The position numbers and the translations under genes are program-made. DNA of 64,000 nucleotides from Sporocytophaga sp. (GTDB lineage: Bacteria; Bacteroidota; Bacteroidia; Cytophagales; Cytophagaceae). Positions 1 to 8,141 of this stretch are shown here, piece after piece. The DNA is taken from the NCBI RefSeq assembly GCF_017745095.1, contig NZ_JAGHZZ010000003.1, positions 310,001-374,000 on the forward strand, in the 5' to 3' direction. A model generated the notes under the pieces. The model did not search any database, was not told where the DNA came from, and saw only the letters and a list, made by a program, of their open reading frames with translations. Position 1 is the first letter of the stretch. Every line of letters starts with the position of its first letter.

Positions 1-1926
1 AAAATCTGCATTTGAAGACGCGGTGCAACCAGAACAACCAATATCAATATCTTCCCTTACAATTAAACTATCACTGTTGTCTATTATATATGAAACACCA
101 TTTCCGGGAATCCGATTGCCATTAATTTTCAGATTACGACAGGTAACTTTACCCTGTTGTTTAATTTGAGTTCCATTTGCCTGCGCCATAATAGAACAGT
201 TGTAATTATACCCAGGAAGATCCTGTGCTTGTGCTCCATTAAAAATCAGATGAGAAAGAGTAATCACACTTCCGTTTGTGATAGACAATGGATTACTATC
301 ATATAAATAAATATTTCTTAAAGGAGCGTCCAGTGTTCCTCCATTAAATGTTAAAAGCCTGCCCACTCCAAAACCACTGGTCAATTTAATCGTATTTTCA
401 GGCGAAGCAATACTGAGATTATAAAACCTTCTATAAGAAGTATCGGCGGCAGCATTTGTTCGGATTGTTGCGCTACTTGTTATCACAACCGTTCCTTGCC
501 TATAAAGAAAGTGATCTGTTGCTTCATTGTTATTATCAAAAAAAGCATGACCACTAAGATTGCTGCCTGTCAAAGTCATGGTACGACCATCGTTTACATC
601 GCCTGTAGAACTTACATCAAATGTTTTACCAGCATCAATATATAAGCTGAGAAGTCGAAAATTTCCAGAACTGGAAGGTCTAAGAGTTATATTCACACCG
701 CTTGGTCCTGAAACTTTAAAATTCGGAAGAGTATCATTGGGAAATGGAGTAAATGTATAAGATTCAGCTACTGAGGATGTGGTCGTTCCGAATTGAACTG
801 TTCCTCCTGATGAATTAACAGTTCCATTAGTACCGCATACAGCAAAGTCGGATCTGTTTAGTCCATTATTATGTCTTCCAATAGATATAATTCCTCCTGA
901 CATACTAAATGAACTGTTAGCAACATCAGTAATTCTGAAAGTTTCCCTAGTTGGTCGAGAGGAACCTGTATTTAAAGTTACCGTTCCTCCAGTCATGTCA
1001 AATTGGAAACGAGAAGTATTATCATCAGCAAAGGAATTTATCCCTTGAAATGAATTTAAAAATCCTCCTGTAATATTAATATATGGAATATTTACAGATT
1101 GCCTATATCTCAAACTATTAGGAGAGTTACCATTTGTATTCCCAACATTAACAATCCCCCCCGTAATTTCTAGTCCACCTTCAAGCACAAGTTCGTTTCC
1201 GCTAGGAGCAATATTTAAAGTACCATTTCCGACTCTAACAATAGTATTGGTATTAATAGTAAAATTTCCGGATCCGGGAAGATTCAAAGTCTGGGCGTTA
1301 TTATGAAAGTAGGTTCCCTTAGTAAGTGTCCAGGCTCCTGAATTAAAGTTTGTAAAAAACTCAGGAGCCTGAACTTCAAAGGCTACATCTTTTGTATCCT
1401 TGTTCATTACAATACTATATAGATTCCAAACCCCGCCGCCAGATACTACTGTATTAGTATTACCATTGAAATGCATAACGACATTGCTTGTAGTACTCTT
1501 CCAGAAATCAACCGATCCATTATTGGTAAATGATCCTGCAACTTTAAGTATATGTTGTAAAGTCCCCGCTACCACCTGAAAAGTTCCTCCGGAATTTACA
1601 ATTAGATTTCCGTAAACTGTCAAATCACTGGCTGTAGATGCTGCAAAACTCAGATTTCCCCCATTATTTATCGTAAGATTATTTACAGTAACCGTTGAAT
1701 TGAGGATAACTGCAGCACAAATAAATACATTGTCGGTAGACTGGGGAATTGAGGAAGCTGTCATTGAACCACCACAAGCATCGGTTACCCAATTTGAAGG
1801 AGTTTCCCAATTCCCTCCCGAAACAAAATAAAAGTTTGCCCCTCTTGCGTTGGAAACAAGAAAAAAGAAAATAAGAAATGCCAGACCGACTGGCTTCGAT
1901 ATTTTAGTACATACCAAAGCTTTCAT
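1..1926 (-). CDS. Secreted beta-helix-like adhesin, partial (3' end outside window)
   Basis: Seen: the reverse strand is open from an ATG at 1926 to base 1, 642 codons without a stop. The ORF track misses it because the stop is off the window. The N-terminus is a signal peptide (MKALVCTKIS, then a hydrophobic run LAFLIFFFLVSNARG). The mature part opens with YFVSGGNWETPSNW and then carries many short glycine/asparagine/threonine-rich strands with recurring GG turns (ITGGIVNV, MTGGTVTL, MSGGIISI, SSGGTVQF). Known: this composition is typical of right-handed beta-helix surface proteins of Bacteroidetes, usually exported by the T9SS. Inference: a surface adhesin or matrix protein whose sorting domain would lie left of base 1. 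It sits downstream of the sensor kinase on the same strand, but a hairpin at 1987-2025 separates the two. The exact ligand cannot be told. Confidence 0.8.
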   Translation of the reverse strand, partial: MKALVCTKISKPVGLAFLIFFFLVSNARGANFYFVSGGNWETPSNWVTDACGGSMTASSIPQSTDNVFICAAVILNSTVTVNNLTINNGGNLSFAASTASDLTVYGNLIVNSGGTFQVVAGTLQHILKVAGSFTNNGSVDFWKSTTSNVVMHFNGNTNTVVSGGGVWNLYSIVMNKDTKDVAFEVQAPEFFTNFNSGAWTLTKGTYFHNNAQTLNLPGSGNFTINTNTIVRVGNGTLNIAPSGNELVLEGGLEITGGIVNVGNTNGNSPNSLRYRQSVNIPYINITGGFLNSFQGINSFADDNTSRFQFDMTGGTVTLNTGSSRPTRETFRITDVANSSFSMSGGIISIGRHNNGLNRSDFAVCGTNGTVNSSGGTVQFGTTTSSVAESYTFTPFPNDTLPNFKVSGPSGVNITLRPSSSGNFRLLSLYIDAGKTFDVSSTGDVNDGRTMTLTGSNLSGHAFFDNNNEATDHFLYRQGTVVITSSATIRTNAAADTSYRRFYNLSIASPENTIKLTSGFGVGRLLTFNGGTLDAPLRNIYLYDSNPLSITNGSVITLSHLIFNGAQAQDLPGYNYNCSIMAQANGTQIKQQGKVTCRNLKINGNRIPGNGVSYIIDNSDSLIVREDIDIGCSGCTASSNADF

Positions 1927-1986
1927 GCTTGTATGATTATTTTCCAATCAGTTAAAATGTGACTTAAATATAAATATTTGAAAATA

Positions 1987-2025
1987 ATTAAGATCTGTAT
2001 TGAGCTAGTCAGTACAGATCTTAAT
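1987..2025 (-). terminator. Hairpin terminator after the sensor kinase
   Basis: A perfect 13-bp inverted repeat, ATTAAGATCTGTA / TACAGATCTTAAT, with a 13-nt loop, followed on the minus strand by TATTTTC. It lies about 60 nt after the stop of the kinase gene (2087) and before the adhesin start (1926), so it probably separates the two transcripts. Confidence 0.6.
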
Positions 2026-2086
2026 ATTTATTAATCAGTTCATGGAATAGCTGAAGTATGCCCCATCCCAGTTTCCGAGCCTGATT

Positions 2087-3964
2087 TTAATTTAGAACCA
2101 ATTCAGCAGTTTTTTTAAATTCAAGTACGAAAACAGACCCCTTATTCAATTCGCTTTCTACTTTTATAATACCGCCAAGTCTTTCAACATTGTATTTGAC
2201 TATATATAAGCCAAGACCTGAACCTGCTGAGTTTTCGCTTATTTTATAAAACATATCAAATATCTTAGGCAGATGCTCGGGCTCAATCCCCATCCCGTTA
2301 TCCTCAAATCTGAACTCAGTCTTTTCATCATCTGAACTGGCACTTATTTTAAGGTATTTATCGCCTTTGCTGTTGTCAGCATATTTGATCGCATTCTCCA
2401 CAAAATTCTGAACTACAGAATAAAACAGGTTATAATCAGAAGTGAAGTCGATTGTATCAGGAATATCAATATCAATATTTACATTTCCATATCCCTCAAT
2501 GTTTTTATAGCTATTCACTACCTCCTGCACCAATCCGCCTACATTAATTTTTGAGTTATTAATTTCAACCTTCTTCGCCTTCGATAGGAACAATAGATCT
2601 GAAACCAGCTTATCCAGTTTGGTAATACTCTTATGAATGTGTGTAAATAACTCCAATGAATTTTCATCTTTCACACTGGTAAGCCCCAGTTTAGAAAGAC
2701 CAAGAAGTGATTTCAAAGGACCTTTGATGTCATGAGACGCTTTGTACACAAACATGTCTAGCTGCTGATTCTGCTCCTCTATCATAGCTTTCTGTTTATC
2801 ACTTTCTATTAATTTCTCAGACAGCGTATCTTTAATCTTACCCAATTCTTCATTGGATATTTCAAGTTGTCTTTTCTGCCTTCTCATCTTCCTTGCAATT
2901 GAATAGAATACCACAGCAAGCAATAGTAAGGCAACTGCAATAATACTGGAAATTATGATCGTTCTTTTGGCCTTCTTCTCTGCCTGTATTCTCTGCCTCT
3001 CAGCGGCCTGAAGTTTCTTTATCGCAATGTAATTGATAGAATCCTTCTGCATGATGATAAACTTAAGGCGCTCAATAAAAGACATTGTCTTTTCTTCGGC
3101 CTTATTGTAGGCAAGAGAGTTTTCAATAAGAGATCTTTCAAGCTTACCTACATATTTCTGTAATTCCTGTCTTTGTTCATCGGTCAGATTTTTCTCATTT
3201 CTCAGTTTGTTGGTTATATGATCAATCTCATCCCTGATTTTGGTATTGCTTTCAACTAGTCTCCTGCGCTCTTCAACTATTTCAGCAGATATCTTTTCAA
3301 ACTCTTCTTTATACTGATCAAAAATTAAAGAATCCAACTGCTCCTGGGTTAGAGTCATGATGGTCTCAATAGTCATTGTGTCTTTAGTATTGTCAGCTAA
3401 AATAGTCTTTGGCTGTTCAACAACTTCAGGCTTCAAGGTTAATACATAAATCTGTTCCTTTTCCGCGAAGTTTATTTTATCGAGGTTATAACCATCAACA
3501 ATGAAATCTTCAGGGACAAACCTCTTTTTAGGAATTCTGGCAATTCCCTTTTTATCAGTGTGATATTCCTCCCCGGCATATTCAAGTATGTGACTTGCCA
3601 TAACGGAGCCGGAATCATTTAAAAGTTTTACGACAAGTTCCTTTAGGAAATATTCATTCTTCTTAACCCTTATTTCAATTTCTTTATCTTCTTCGTAAAA
3701 AATAAATTCATCAATGACAAAGCCTGCTTTGTCAAGAACAACCTTAATAGGCATTTCAAGCTCCTTAGCGGGCCTGAATTTGAATATTCCGGATTTATTA
3801 GTTAAAAAAAATCTGCTTCCTTCGATTGAGACTTTAGCAGCTGAAACAGGTTTATCCTTCTCATCAATCACAACAACTTTTACGGAATCCACGGGCAAGG
3901 CATATACATATCCAATACTGCCTATAAGTGAAATCAGAAAAGCTATCAAAACAATCTTTCTCAT
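2087..3964 (-). CDS. Membrane sensor histidine kinase with periplasmic carboxypeptidase-like domain
   Basis: 625 aa. Seen in order: signal peptide (1-22); a beta-rich extracytoplasmic part (about 25-180) resembling carboxypeptidase-regulatory-like repeats (VVIDEKDKPVSAAKVSIEG); a long charged coiled coil (205-330); one membrane helix (335-357); a second coiled coil; a HisKA domain with phospho-acceptor H411 in YKASHDIKGPLKSL; and a HATPase_c domain with N-box NFVENAIKYA (521-530), DNGMGI (555-560) and GSGLGL (581-586). It autophosphorylates on His in response to an unknown envelope cue. There is no attached receiver and no adjacent response regulator, so it is an orphan kinase here. It is divergent from the ArsR gene at 4128. 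The ORF in the other frame (3714-4013) is a shadow. Confidence 0.88.
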   Translation of the reverse strand: MRKIVLIAFLISLIGSIGYVYALPVDSVKVVVIDEKDKPVSAAKVSIEGSRFFLTNKSGIFKFRPAKELEMPIKVVLDKAGFVIDEFIFYEEDKEIEIRVKKNEYFLKELVVKLLNDSGSVMASHILEYAGEEYHTDKKGIARIPKKRFVPEDFIVDGYNLDKINFAEKEQIYVLTLKPEVVEQPKTILADNTKDTMTIETIMTLTQEQLDSLIFDQYKEEFEKISAEIVEERRRLVESNTKIRDEIDHITNKLRNEKNLTDEQRQELQKYVGKLERSLIENSLAYNKAEEKTMSFIERLKFIIMQKDSINYIAIKKLQAAERQRIQAEKKAKRTIIISSIIAVALLLLAVVFYSIARKMRRQKRQLEISNEELGKIKDTLSEKLIESDKQKAMIEEQNQQLDMFVYKASHDIKGPLKSLLGLSKLGLTSVKDENSLELFTHIHKSITKLDKLVSDLLFLSKAKKVEINNSKINVGGLVQEVVNSYKNIEGYGNVNIDIDIPDTIDFTSDYNLFYSVVQNFVENAIKYADNSKGDKYLKISASSDDEKTEFRFEDNGMGIEPEHLPKIFDMFYKISENSAGSGLGLYIVKYNVERLGGIIKVESELNKGSVFVLEFKKTAELVLN

Positions 3965-4106
3965 CTTAAATTTCAGGGTCTTCTCTTTCTTTACCTCTTT
4001 ACGTAATTTCTAAATGCTAGATACATCAAAAAATAAATTTCTGCTAGTCAACTTTTTATATTTAATCGAAAAGATCATCGTTATATTCAATTAGCGTCCT
4101 TTTATT

Positions 4107-4114
4107 TAAATTTG
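4107..4114 (+). promoter_or_regulatory. Bacteroidetes -7 element upstream of the ArsR gene
   Basis: TAAATTTG matches the TAnnTTTG -7 consensus of the Bacteroidetes primary sigma factor and lies 13 nt before the ATG at 4128, giving a very short leader. No clear TTG -33 box is seen at the expected spacing. Confidence 0.4.
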
Positions 4115-4127
4115 TATTTTAAAATTT

Positions 4128-4529
4128 ATGATTCGTCTTAAACATTTTGACCTCAAAATCGGCGCCGAAATATTCAAAGCCTTCAGCGACGAATCCAGAA
4201 TCCGGATCATGAATCTCATATTCAGGAATAAAGAAATGTGCATTTCAGATCTGGAACTCATTCTTGATTTTACTCAAACCAAGACCAGCCGTCAATTAGG
4301 TACCCTTAAGAATTCCGGAGTGCTGAGATACAAGAAGGTAGACCAGTGGGCATATTATTTCATCAATGAAACTTACTATGAAATAATTGCTCAGCTATTT
4401 ACTTTTCTTGAAAAAGACCCATTGCTTCTTAAAGATCAGGAGGAATACAGAACGCTCTACTCCAACAACGAACTTGCAGTCAGGAAATTACACAACAAGC
4501 TAAAAATATATCACCTGCCTGAACTTTAG
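4128..4529 (+). CDS. ArsR-family winged-helix transcriptional regulator
   Basis: 133 aa. Seen: the core IFKAFSDESRIRIMNLI (residues about 15-32) is the classic ArsR opening helix. It is followed by CISDLELILDFTQTKTSRQLGTL, the recognition helix-turn-helix, and a beta-wing VLRYKKVDQWAYYFI. There is one Cys (CISDLE) but no ELCVCDL-type metal site, so metal sensing is not supported. Known: ArsR proteins are dimeric repressors. It is followed at 86 bp by the ferredoxin gene and then by a tight (+) run, so it may control that set or itself. The target is inferred only. Confidence 0.85.
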   Translation: MIRLKHFDLKIGAEIFKAFSDESRIRIMNLIFRNKEMCISDLELILDFTQTKTSRQLGTLKNSGVLRYKKVDQWAYYFINETYYEIIAQLFTFLEKDPLLLKDQEEYRTLYSNNELAVRKLHNKLKIYHLPEL

Positions 4530-4615
4530 AAGACAAATTTTATTTATTTTATTGATTATCTTCCACAAAAAATAAATTTCTAAAAAAACAACTCCTAAAA
4601 CAGGATTATACCGGG

Positions 4616-4921
4616 ATGAAATATAAAAAACATATATTTATTTGCACCAACCAGAAAGAAGAAGGAAAAAAATGCTGCGGCGAAAAACGCGGAATGGAAC
4701 TGGTTGAAGAATTCAAAAAACTTGTAAAAGACAATAAACTCAACTCTGAAGTAAGAGCTCAAAGAGCCGGATGTTTTGACGTTTGCGCTTTCGGTCCAGC
4801 AGTAGTGGTTTATCCTGAAGGTATTTTTTATGGCAATGTTCAACCTGAGGATGTTAAAGAGATATTTGAAGAGCATATTGTAAACGACAGGCCAGTAGAG
4901 CGTCTTAAGTTAAACTTCTAA
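4616..4921 (+). CDS. Thioredoxin-like [2Fe-2S] ferredoxin
   Basis: 101 aa. Seen: cysteines C10, C20 (with C21 next to it), C53 and C57 (AGCFDVCAFGPAVVVYPEG). This is the C-x9-10-C...C-x3-C spacing of the thioredoxin-fold [2Fe-2S] ferredoxin family (the NuoE C-terminal-like family). The small alpha/beta protein fits the family length. Role: a soluble electron carrier with an unknown partner. It is followed at 7 bp by the YjjG-like gene and 11 bp later by pruA, so the three are probably co-transcribed. The minus-strand ORF 4595-4876 is a shadow. Confidence 0.85.
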   Translation: MKYKKHIFICTNQKEEGKKCCGEKRGMELVEEFKKLVKDNKLNSEVRAQRAGCFDVCAFGPAVVVYPEGIFYGNVQPEDVKEIFEEHIVNDRPVERLKLNF

Positions 4922-4928
4922 ATACTTT

Positions 4929-5624
4929 ATGAATCACCTGAAACACATTTTTTTCGATCTGGACCATACCTTGTGGGATTTCGATAAAAATTGTTTTGAA
5001 ACATTAACTGAGTTGTATGAACTGCATCAGATGCATTCATTCAACTCCTTCTCCTGTAATGATTTCTTTGAAGCCTATACGGAGATCAACGAATCTCTCT
5101 GGAAAGACTATAATGCAGGCATTATAACAAAGGAAATCATCAGGGATAAAAGATTTATTCTGACTTTTAATAAATTAGGGCTTTCTGAGAAATTTGTTCC
5201 TGAAAAAATCAATGAACAATTTCTTTCTATTTGTCCTGCCAAGGGAAATGTCTTTCCATTTGCCCTCGAAGTTCTTGAATATCTTAAAAATAAATATCAG
5301 CTACATATAATCACCAACGGTTTCAAAGAAACGCAGCATATAAAGCTGGAAACCTCAGGGCTTAGCAAATATTTCCCGATTGTCATTAATTCAGAAATCT
5401 GCGGATTTAAAAAACCTGATGTGAAGATTTTTGATTATGCATTTAAAGTAACCAGTGCAACCAATAGCGACAGCATTATGATCGGTGACGATTGGGATGC
5501 TGATGTAACAGGAGCAATGAATGCAGGGATGGCTTATATTTGGTTTAATCCTAAACAAAAATCCAATTCATTTGTACCTGAAAACGAAATTGCCTGCCTA
5601 AGCGAGCTTTATAAAGTTTTATAA
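4929..5624 (+). CDS. yjjG: YjjG-family HAD hydrolase (noncanonical pyrimidine nucleotidase)
   Basis: 231 aa. Seen: HAD motif I FFDLDHTLWD (nucleophile D10, acid/base D12), motif II in HIITNGF, the lysine in CGFKKPDVKIF, and motif IV IGDDWDADVTGAMNAG. The W after DHTLWDF and the cap-domain sequence (WKDYNAGIITKE) match the YjjG subfamily of 5'-nucleotidases, which act on noncanonical pyrimidine nucleotides. Length is normal for the family. It is the middle gene of a tight (+) run with ferredoxin upstream and pruA downstream. The exact substrate is inferred from family membership. Confidence 0.85.
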   Translation: MNHLKHIFFDLDHTLWDFDKNCFETLTELYELHQMHSFNSFSCNDFFEAYTEINESLWKDYNAGIITKEIIRDKRFILTFNKLGLSEKFVPEKINEQFLSICPAKGNVFPFALEVLEYLKNKYQLHIITNGFKETQHIKLETSGLSKYFPIVINSEICGFKKPDVKIFDYAFKVTSATNSDSIMIGDDWDADVTGAMNAGMAYIWFNPKQKSNSFVPENEIACLSELYKVL

Positions 5625-5635
5625 AACCTTATACT

Positions 5636-7270
5636 ATGGAAACCTTTGATCTTGAAAACTACATTGCTATTAACGAAAGCGTCTATGACTACGAACCCGG
5701 CTCTCCGGAACGAGCGCGATTGATAGAGGCAATCAAGGACGCAAGAGCCAAGGTAGTGGACATTCCGATGATTATCGGAGGCAAGGCCTTTAAAACCGAT
5801 ACGAAGAAGAAAATTTCTCCTCCTCACGATCATCAACATACACTCGGTTATTTTTACGAGGGTTCAAGCGATCATGTCAACAAGGCTATAAAATCTGCCA
5901 TGACAGCGAAGGAAAGCTGGGCAATGAGATCTCCTGAAGAACGTGCTCAGATATTCCTTAAAGCCGCCGACTTAATCTCTGGTCCTTACAGGGCAAAGCT
6001 AAACGCTGCTACCATGCTGGGGCAATCCAAAAATGTCTACCAGGCAGAGATAGATTCTGCCTGCGAAATGATTGACTTTTTGAGATTCAATGTAACTTTC
6101 ATGCAGGACATTTATAAGGTCCAACCTTTTTCCCCTGAGGGTGTAAAAAATCATATCGAATACAGACCACTAGAGGGTTTTGTATTCGCACTTACTCCTT
6201 TTAATTTTACAGCAATAGCCGGTAATCTTCCGGCAGCGCCTGCTTTGATGGGGAACACGATAGTTTGGAAACCTGCCTATACTCAAATATATTCTGCAAA
6301 TGTTCTTATGGAAATCTTCAGGGAAGCGGGTCTTCCTGATGGGGTGATTAACATGATCTTTGTAGATGGACCTGTAGCGGGAGAAGTAATATTTTCTCAC
6401 CCTGATTTCGGAGGTATTCATTTTACAGGCAGTACAAAGGTATTTCAGACTATATGGAAAACGATAGGAGAAAATATCGGAAGATATAAATCTTATCCCA
6501 GAGTAGTTGGTGAAACCGGTGGAAAGGATTTTGTAATAGCACATTCTTCCTGCAATACAAAGGCACTCACAACTGCACTTGTGCGAGGGGCTTTTGAATA
6601 CCAGGGACAAAAATGTTCTGCGGCATCCAGGGCTTACATTCCTGTAGAGTTGTGGCCAGAGGTAAAAGGCTTTATGGCAAAAGACCTGGCTGAAATTAAA
6701 ACAGGACCAGTAGAAGACTTTACCAATCTTATCAATGCGGTGATTGATGAAAAAGCTTTTGACAAAATAACTTCATTTATCACAAAGGCAAAGAAGAGTG
6801 ATGAAGCTGAAATCGTCTTTGGCGGCACGTTCGACAAATCGAAAGGATATTTTATTCAGCCAACGGTGATTCTCGCCCAAAATCCAAAATATGTAACCAT
6901 GTGCGAAGAGATCTTCGGACCTGTACTTACTATTTATCTTTATGAAGGCAGCAAGTATGAGGCCATACTTGAAACTGCTAATTCAACATCACCTTATGCA
7001 CTCACAGGCGCTGTGTTTGCTGAAGACAAGAATGCAATTAACCTTGCCAAAAAGGTCCTTTATAATGCCGCAGGTAATTTTTACATTAATGACAAACCTA
7101 CAGGAGCAGTAGTAAATCAACAACCTTTTGGAGGCGCAAGGGCTTCAGGGACCAATGATAAAGCAGGTTCTATGCTTAACCTTGTTAGATGGGTTTCTCC
7201 AAGAGTGATTAAGGAGAATTTTAATCCGCCGATAGATTATAAGTATCCATTTATGGAGGAGAAGAATTAA
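5636..7270 (+). CDS. pruA: L-glutamate gamma-semialdehyde (1-pyrroline-5-carboxylate) dehydrogenase
   Basis: 544 aa. Catalyses NAD+-dependent oxidation of glutamate semialdehyde to glutamate, the second step of proline breakdown. Seen: aldehyde-dehydrogenase fold with ALTPFNFTAIAGNLPAAPA (active-site Asn), cofactor-site FTGST (263-267), general base E293 in GETGGKDFV, and catalytic C327 in EYQGQKCSAAS. The length and the N-terminus (NEPxxxYxPGSPERA-like) fit the stand-alone group 1 enzyme of eukaryotes and Bacteroidetes rather than bifunctional PutA. No proline dehydrogenase gene is in the window. It is the last gene of the (+) run starting at 4128. Confidence 0.95.
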   Translation: METFDLENYIAINESVYDYEPGSPERARLIEAIKDARAKVVDIPMIIGGKAFKTDTKKKISPPHDHQHTLGYFYEGSSDHVNKAIKSAMTAKESWAMRSPEERAQIFLKAADLISGPYRAKLNAATMLGQSKNVYQAEIDSACEMIDFLRFNVTFMQDIYKVQPFSPEGVKNHIEYRPLEGFVFALTPFNFTAIAGNLPAAPALMGNTIVWKPAYTQIYSANVLMEIFREAGLPDGVINMIFVDGPVAGEVIFSHPDFGGIHFTGSTKVFQTIWKTIGENIGRYKSYPRVVGETGGKDFVIAHSSCNTKALTTALVRGAFEYQGQKCSAASRAYIPVELWPEVKGFMAKDLAEIKTGPVEDFTNLINAVIDEKAFDKITSFITKAKKSDEAEIVFGGTFDKSKGYFIQPTVILAQNPKYVTMCEEIFGPVLTIYLYEGSKYEAILETANSTSPYALTGAVFAEDKNAINLAKKVLYNAAGNFYINDKPTGAVVNQQPFGGARASGTNDKAGSMLNLVRWVSPRVIKENFNPPIDYKYPFMEEKN

Positions 7271-7340
7271 GTTAGTTATTCTCATTGTATATAAAACCTT
7301 ATGTGTTCAACACCAGTAACATTATAGTCTAATGTACTAT

Positions 7341-7372
7341 TTTGTGTAAAAAAATTTCCGGCAGTATATTTG
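7341..7372 (+). promoter_or_regulatory. Consensus Bacteroidetes promoter
   Basis: TTTG at 7341-7344, a 20-nt spacer, then TATATTTG at 7365-7372. This matches the TTG-N19-21-TAnnTTTG promoter of Bacteroidetes and is the best match I found in the window. It ends 28 nt before the ATG of the outer-membrane barrel gene. Confidence 0.7.
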
Positions 7373-7400
7373 TTTCAGAATCATTTTTAAAACTAATCTC

Positions 7401-8099
7401 ATGAAACAAATACAAACTTTTTGCTTATTACTTTTCTTATTCATTTTTAATTCAATACTGAGCAAAGGTCAAGACGACAAAAAAGGGCTTTATATTGGTA
7501 TAACCGGATCGCCTGATTACTGCAACCTCAGAGTTAGTGGGAGCGACAAAGATTTTATTAACTCATTTAATGATATGCAGTCATCTAAAATGAGTTATTC
7601 CGGAGGTATAGGATTATTATACAGGATAAATAACTTGATAGCGATAGAATCTGGCTTGTTATACTCTAATAAAGGATTTACATTAAAATTCATTACCAGG
7701 ACTATCGATCCCGATCCCCTTTATCCAGATGGTTCGACAATAAAAGACCGTTATAACTTTCATTATCTGGATATTCCTCTAAAAGTGAATATTTATTTAT
7801 TGAAGAAAAATGTTCAATTATTTGTGTCAGGAGGAATTGCCGGTAATATATTACTTGATGTCAAAGAAGTTACCAAAATTCAGAATCGAAAATATGTTTT
7901 CGATAACACTTCCTACTATAAGTCATTCGGAGTTAGCATGCTTGCATCTGTAGGAGTGGATCTGCCATTAAGTCCAAAAACTTCAGTCAGAATAGAGCCT
8001 ATATTTCGAAGAAGTTTAACGCGGGCTAATAAGGATGGAGAAGTAAAATGGTATTTGTATAATACAGGTCTTAATCTAGGTCTTTACTATAAACTATAA
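7401..8099 (+). CDS. Outer-membrane beta-barrel protein (PorT-like OMP family)
   Basis: 232 aa. Seen: signal peptide (MKQIQTFCLLLFLFIFNSILSKGQ), then alternating amphipathic strands such as GGIGLLYRINNLIAIESGLLYSNKG and YNFHYLDIPLKVNIYL, ending in an aromatic strand (NTGLNLGLYYKL). The FHYLDIPL motif is characteristic of the small eight-stranded OMP_b-brl_2 family of Bacteroidetes. Role: outer-membrane barrel of unknown ligand. It is a single gene with its own promoter (7341-7372) and a hairpin terminator five bases after its stop. Confidence 0.8.
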   Translation: MKQIQTFCLLLFLFIFNSILSKGQDDKKGLYIGITGSPDYCNLRVSGSDKDFINSFNDMQSSKMSYSGGIGLLYRINNLIAIESGLLYSNKGFTLKFITRTIDPDPLYPDGSTIKDRYNFHYLDIPLKVNIYLLKKNVQLFVSGGIAGNILLDVKEVTKIQNRKYVFDNTSYYKSFGVSMLASVGVDLPLSPKTSVRIEPIFRRSLTRANKDGEVKWYLYNTGLNLGLYYKL

Positions 8100-8103
8100 A
8101 AAA

Positions 8104-8141
8104 AAACATTAGTCAGACTCAAATGAGTCTGACTAATGTTT
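8104..8141. terminator. Bidirectional terminator overlapping the murF stop
   Basis: Perfect 17-bp stem AAACATTAGTCAGACTC / GAGTCTGACTAATGTTT with an AAAT loop, between convergent genes. The murF stop (TGA, complement of 8119-8121) lies within the stem and loop edge, so the last murF codons are part of the hairpin. Confidence 0.75.

Noticed and set aside
560-760. Plus-strand ORF of 66 aa at the left end.
   Set aside because: It lies opposite the open secreted-protein frame and has no supporting features.
6170-6610. Minus-strand ORF of 146 aa inside pruA.
   Set aside because: Cys/Ser/Arg-rich, low-quality translation opposite a strongly conserved gene; a shadow ORF. The same holds for 41205-41522, 44805-45056, 51127-51555 and similar entries.
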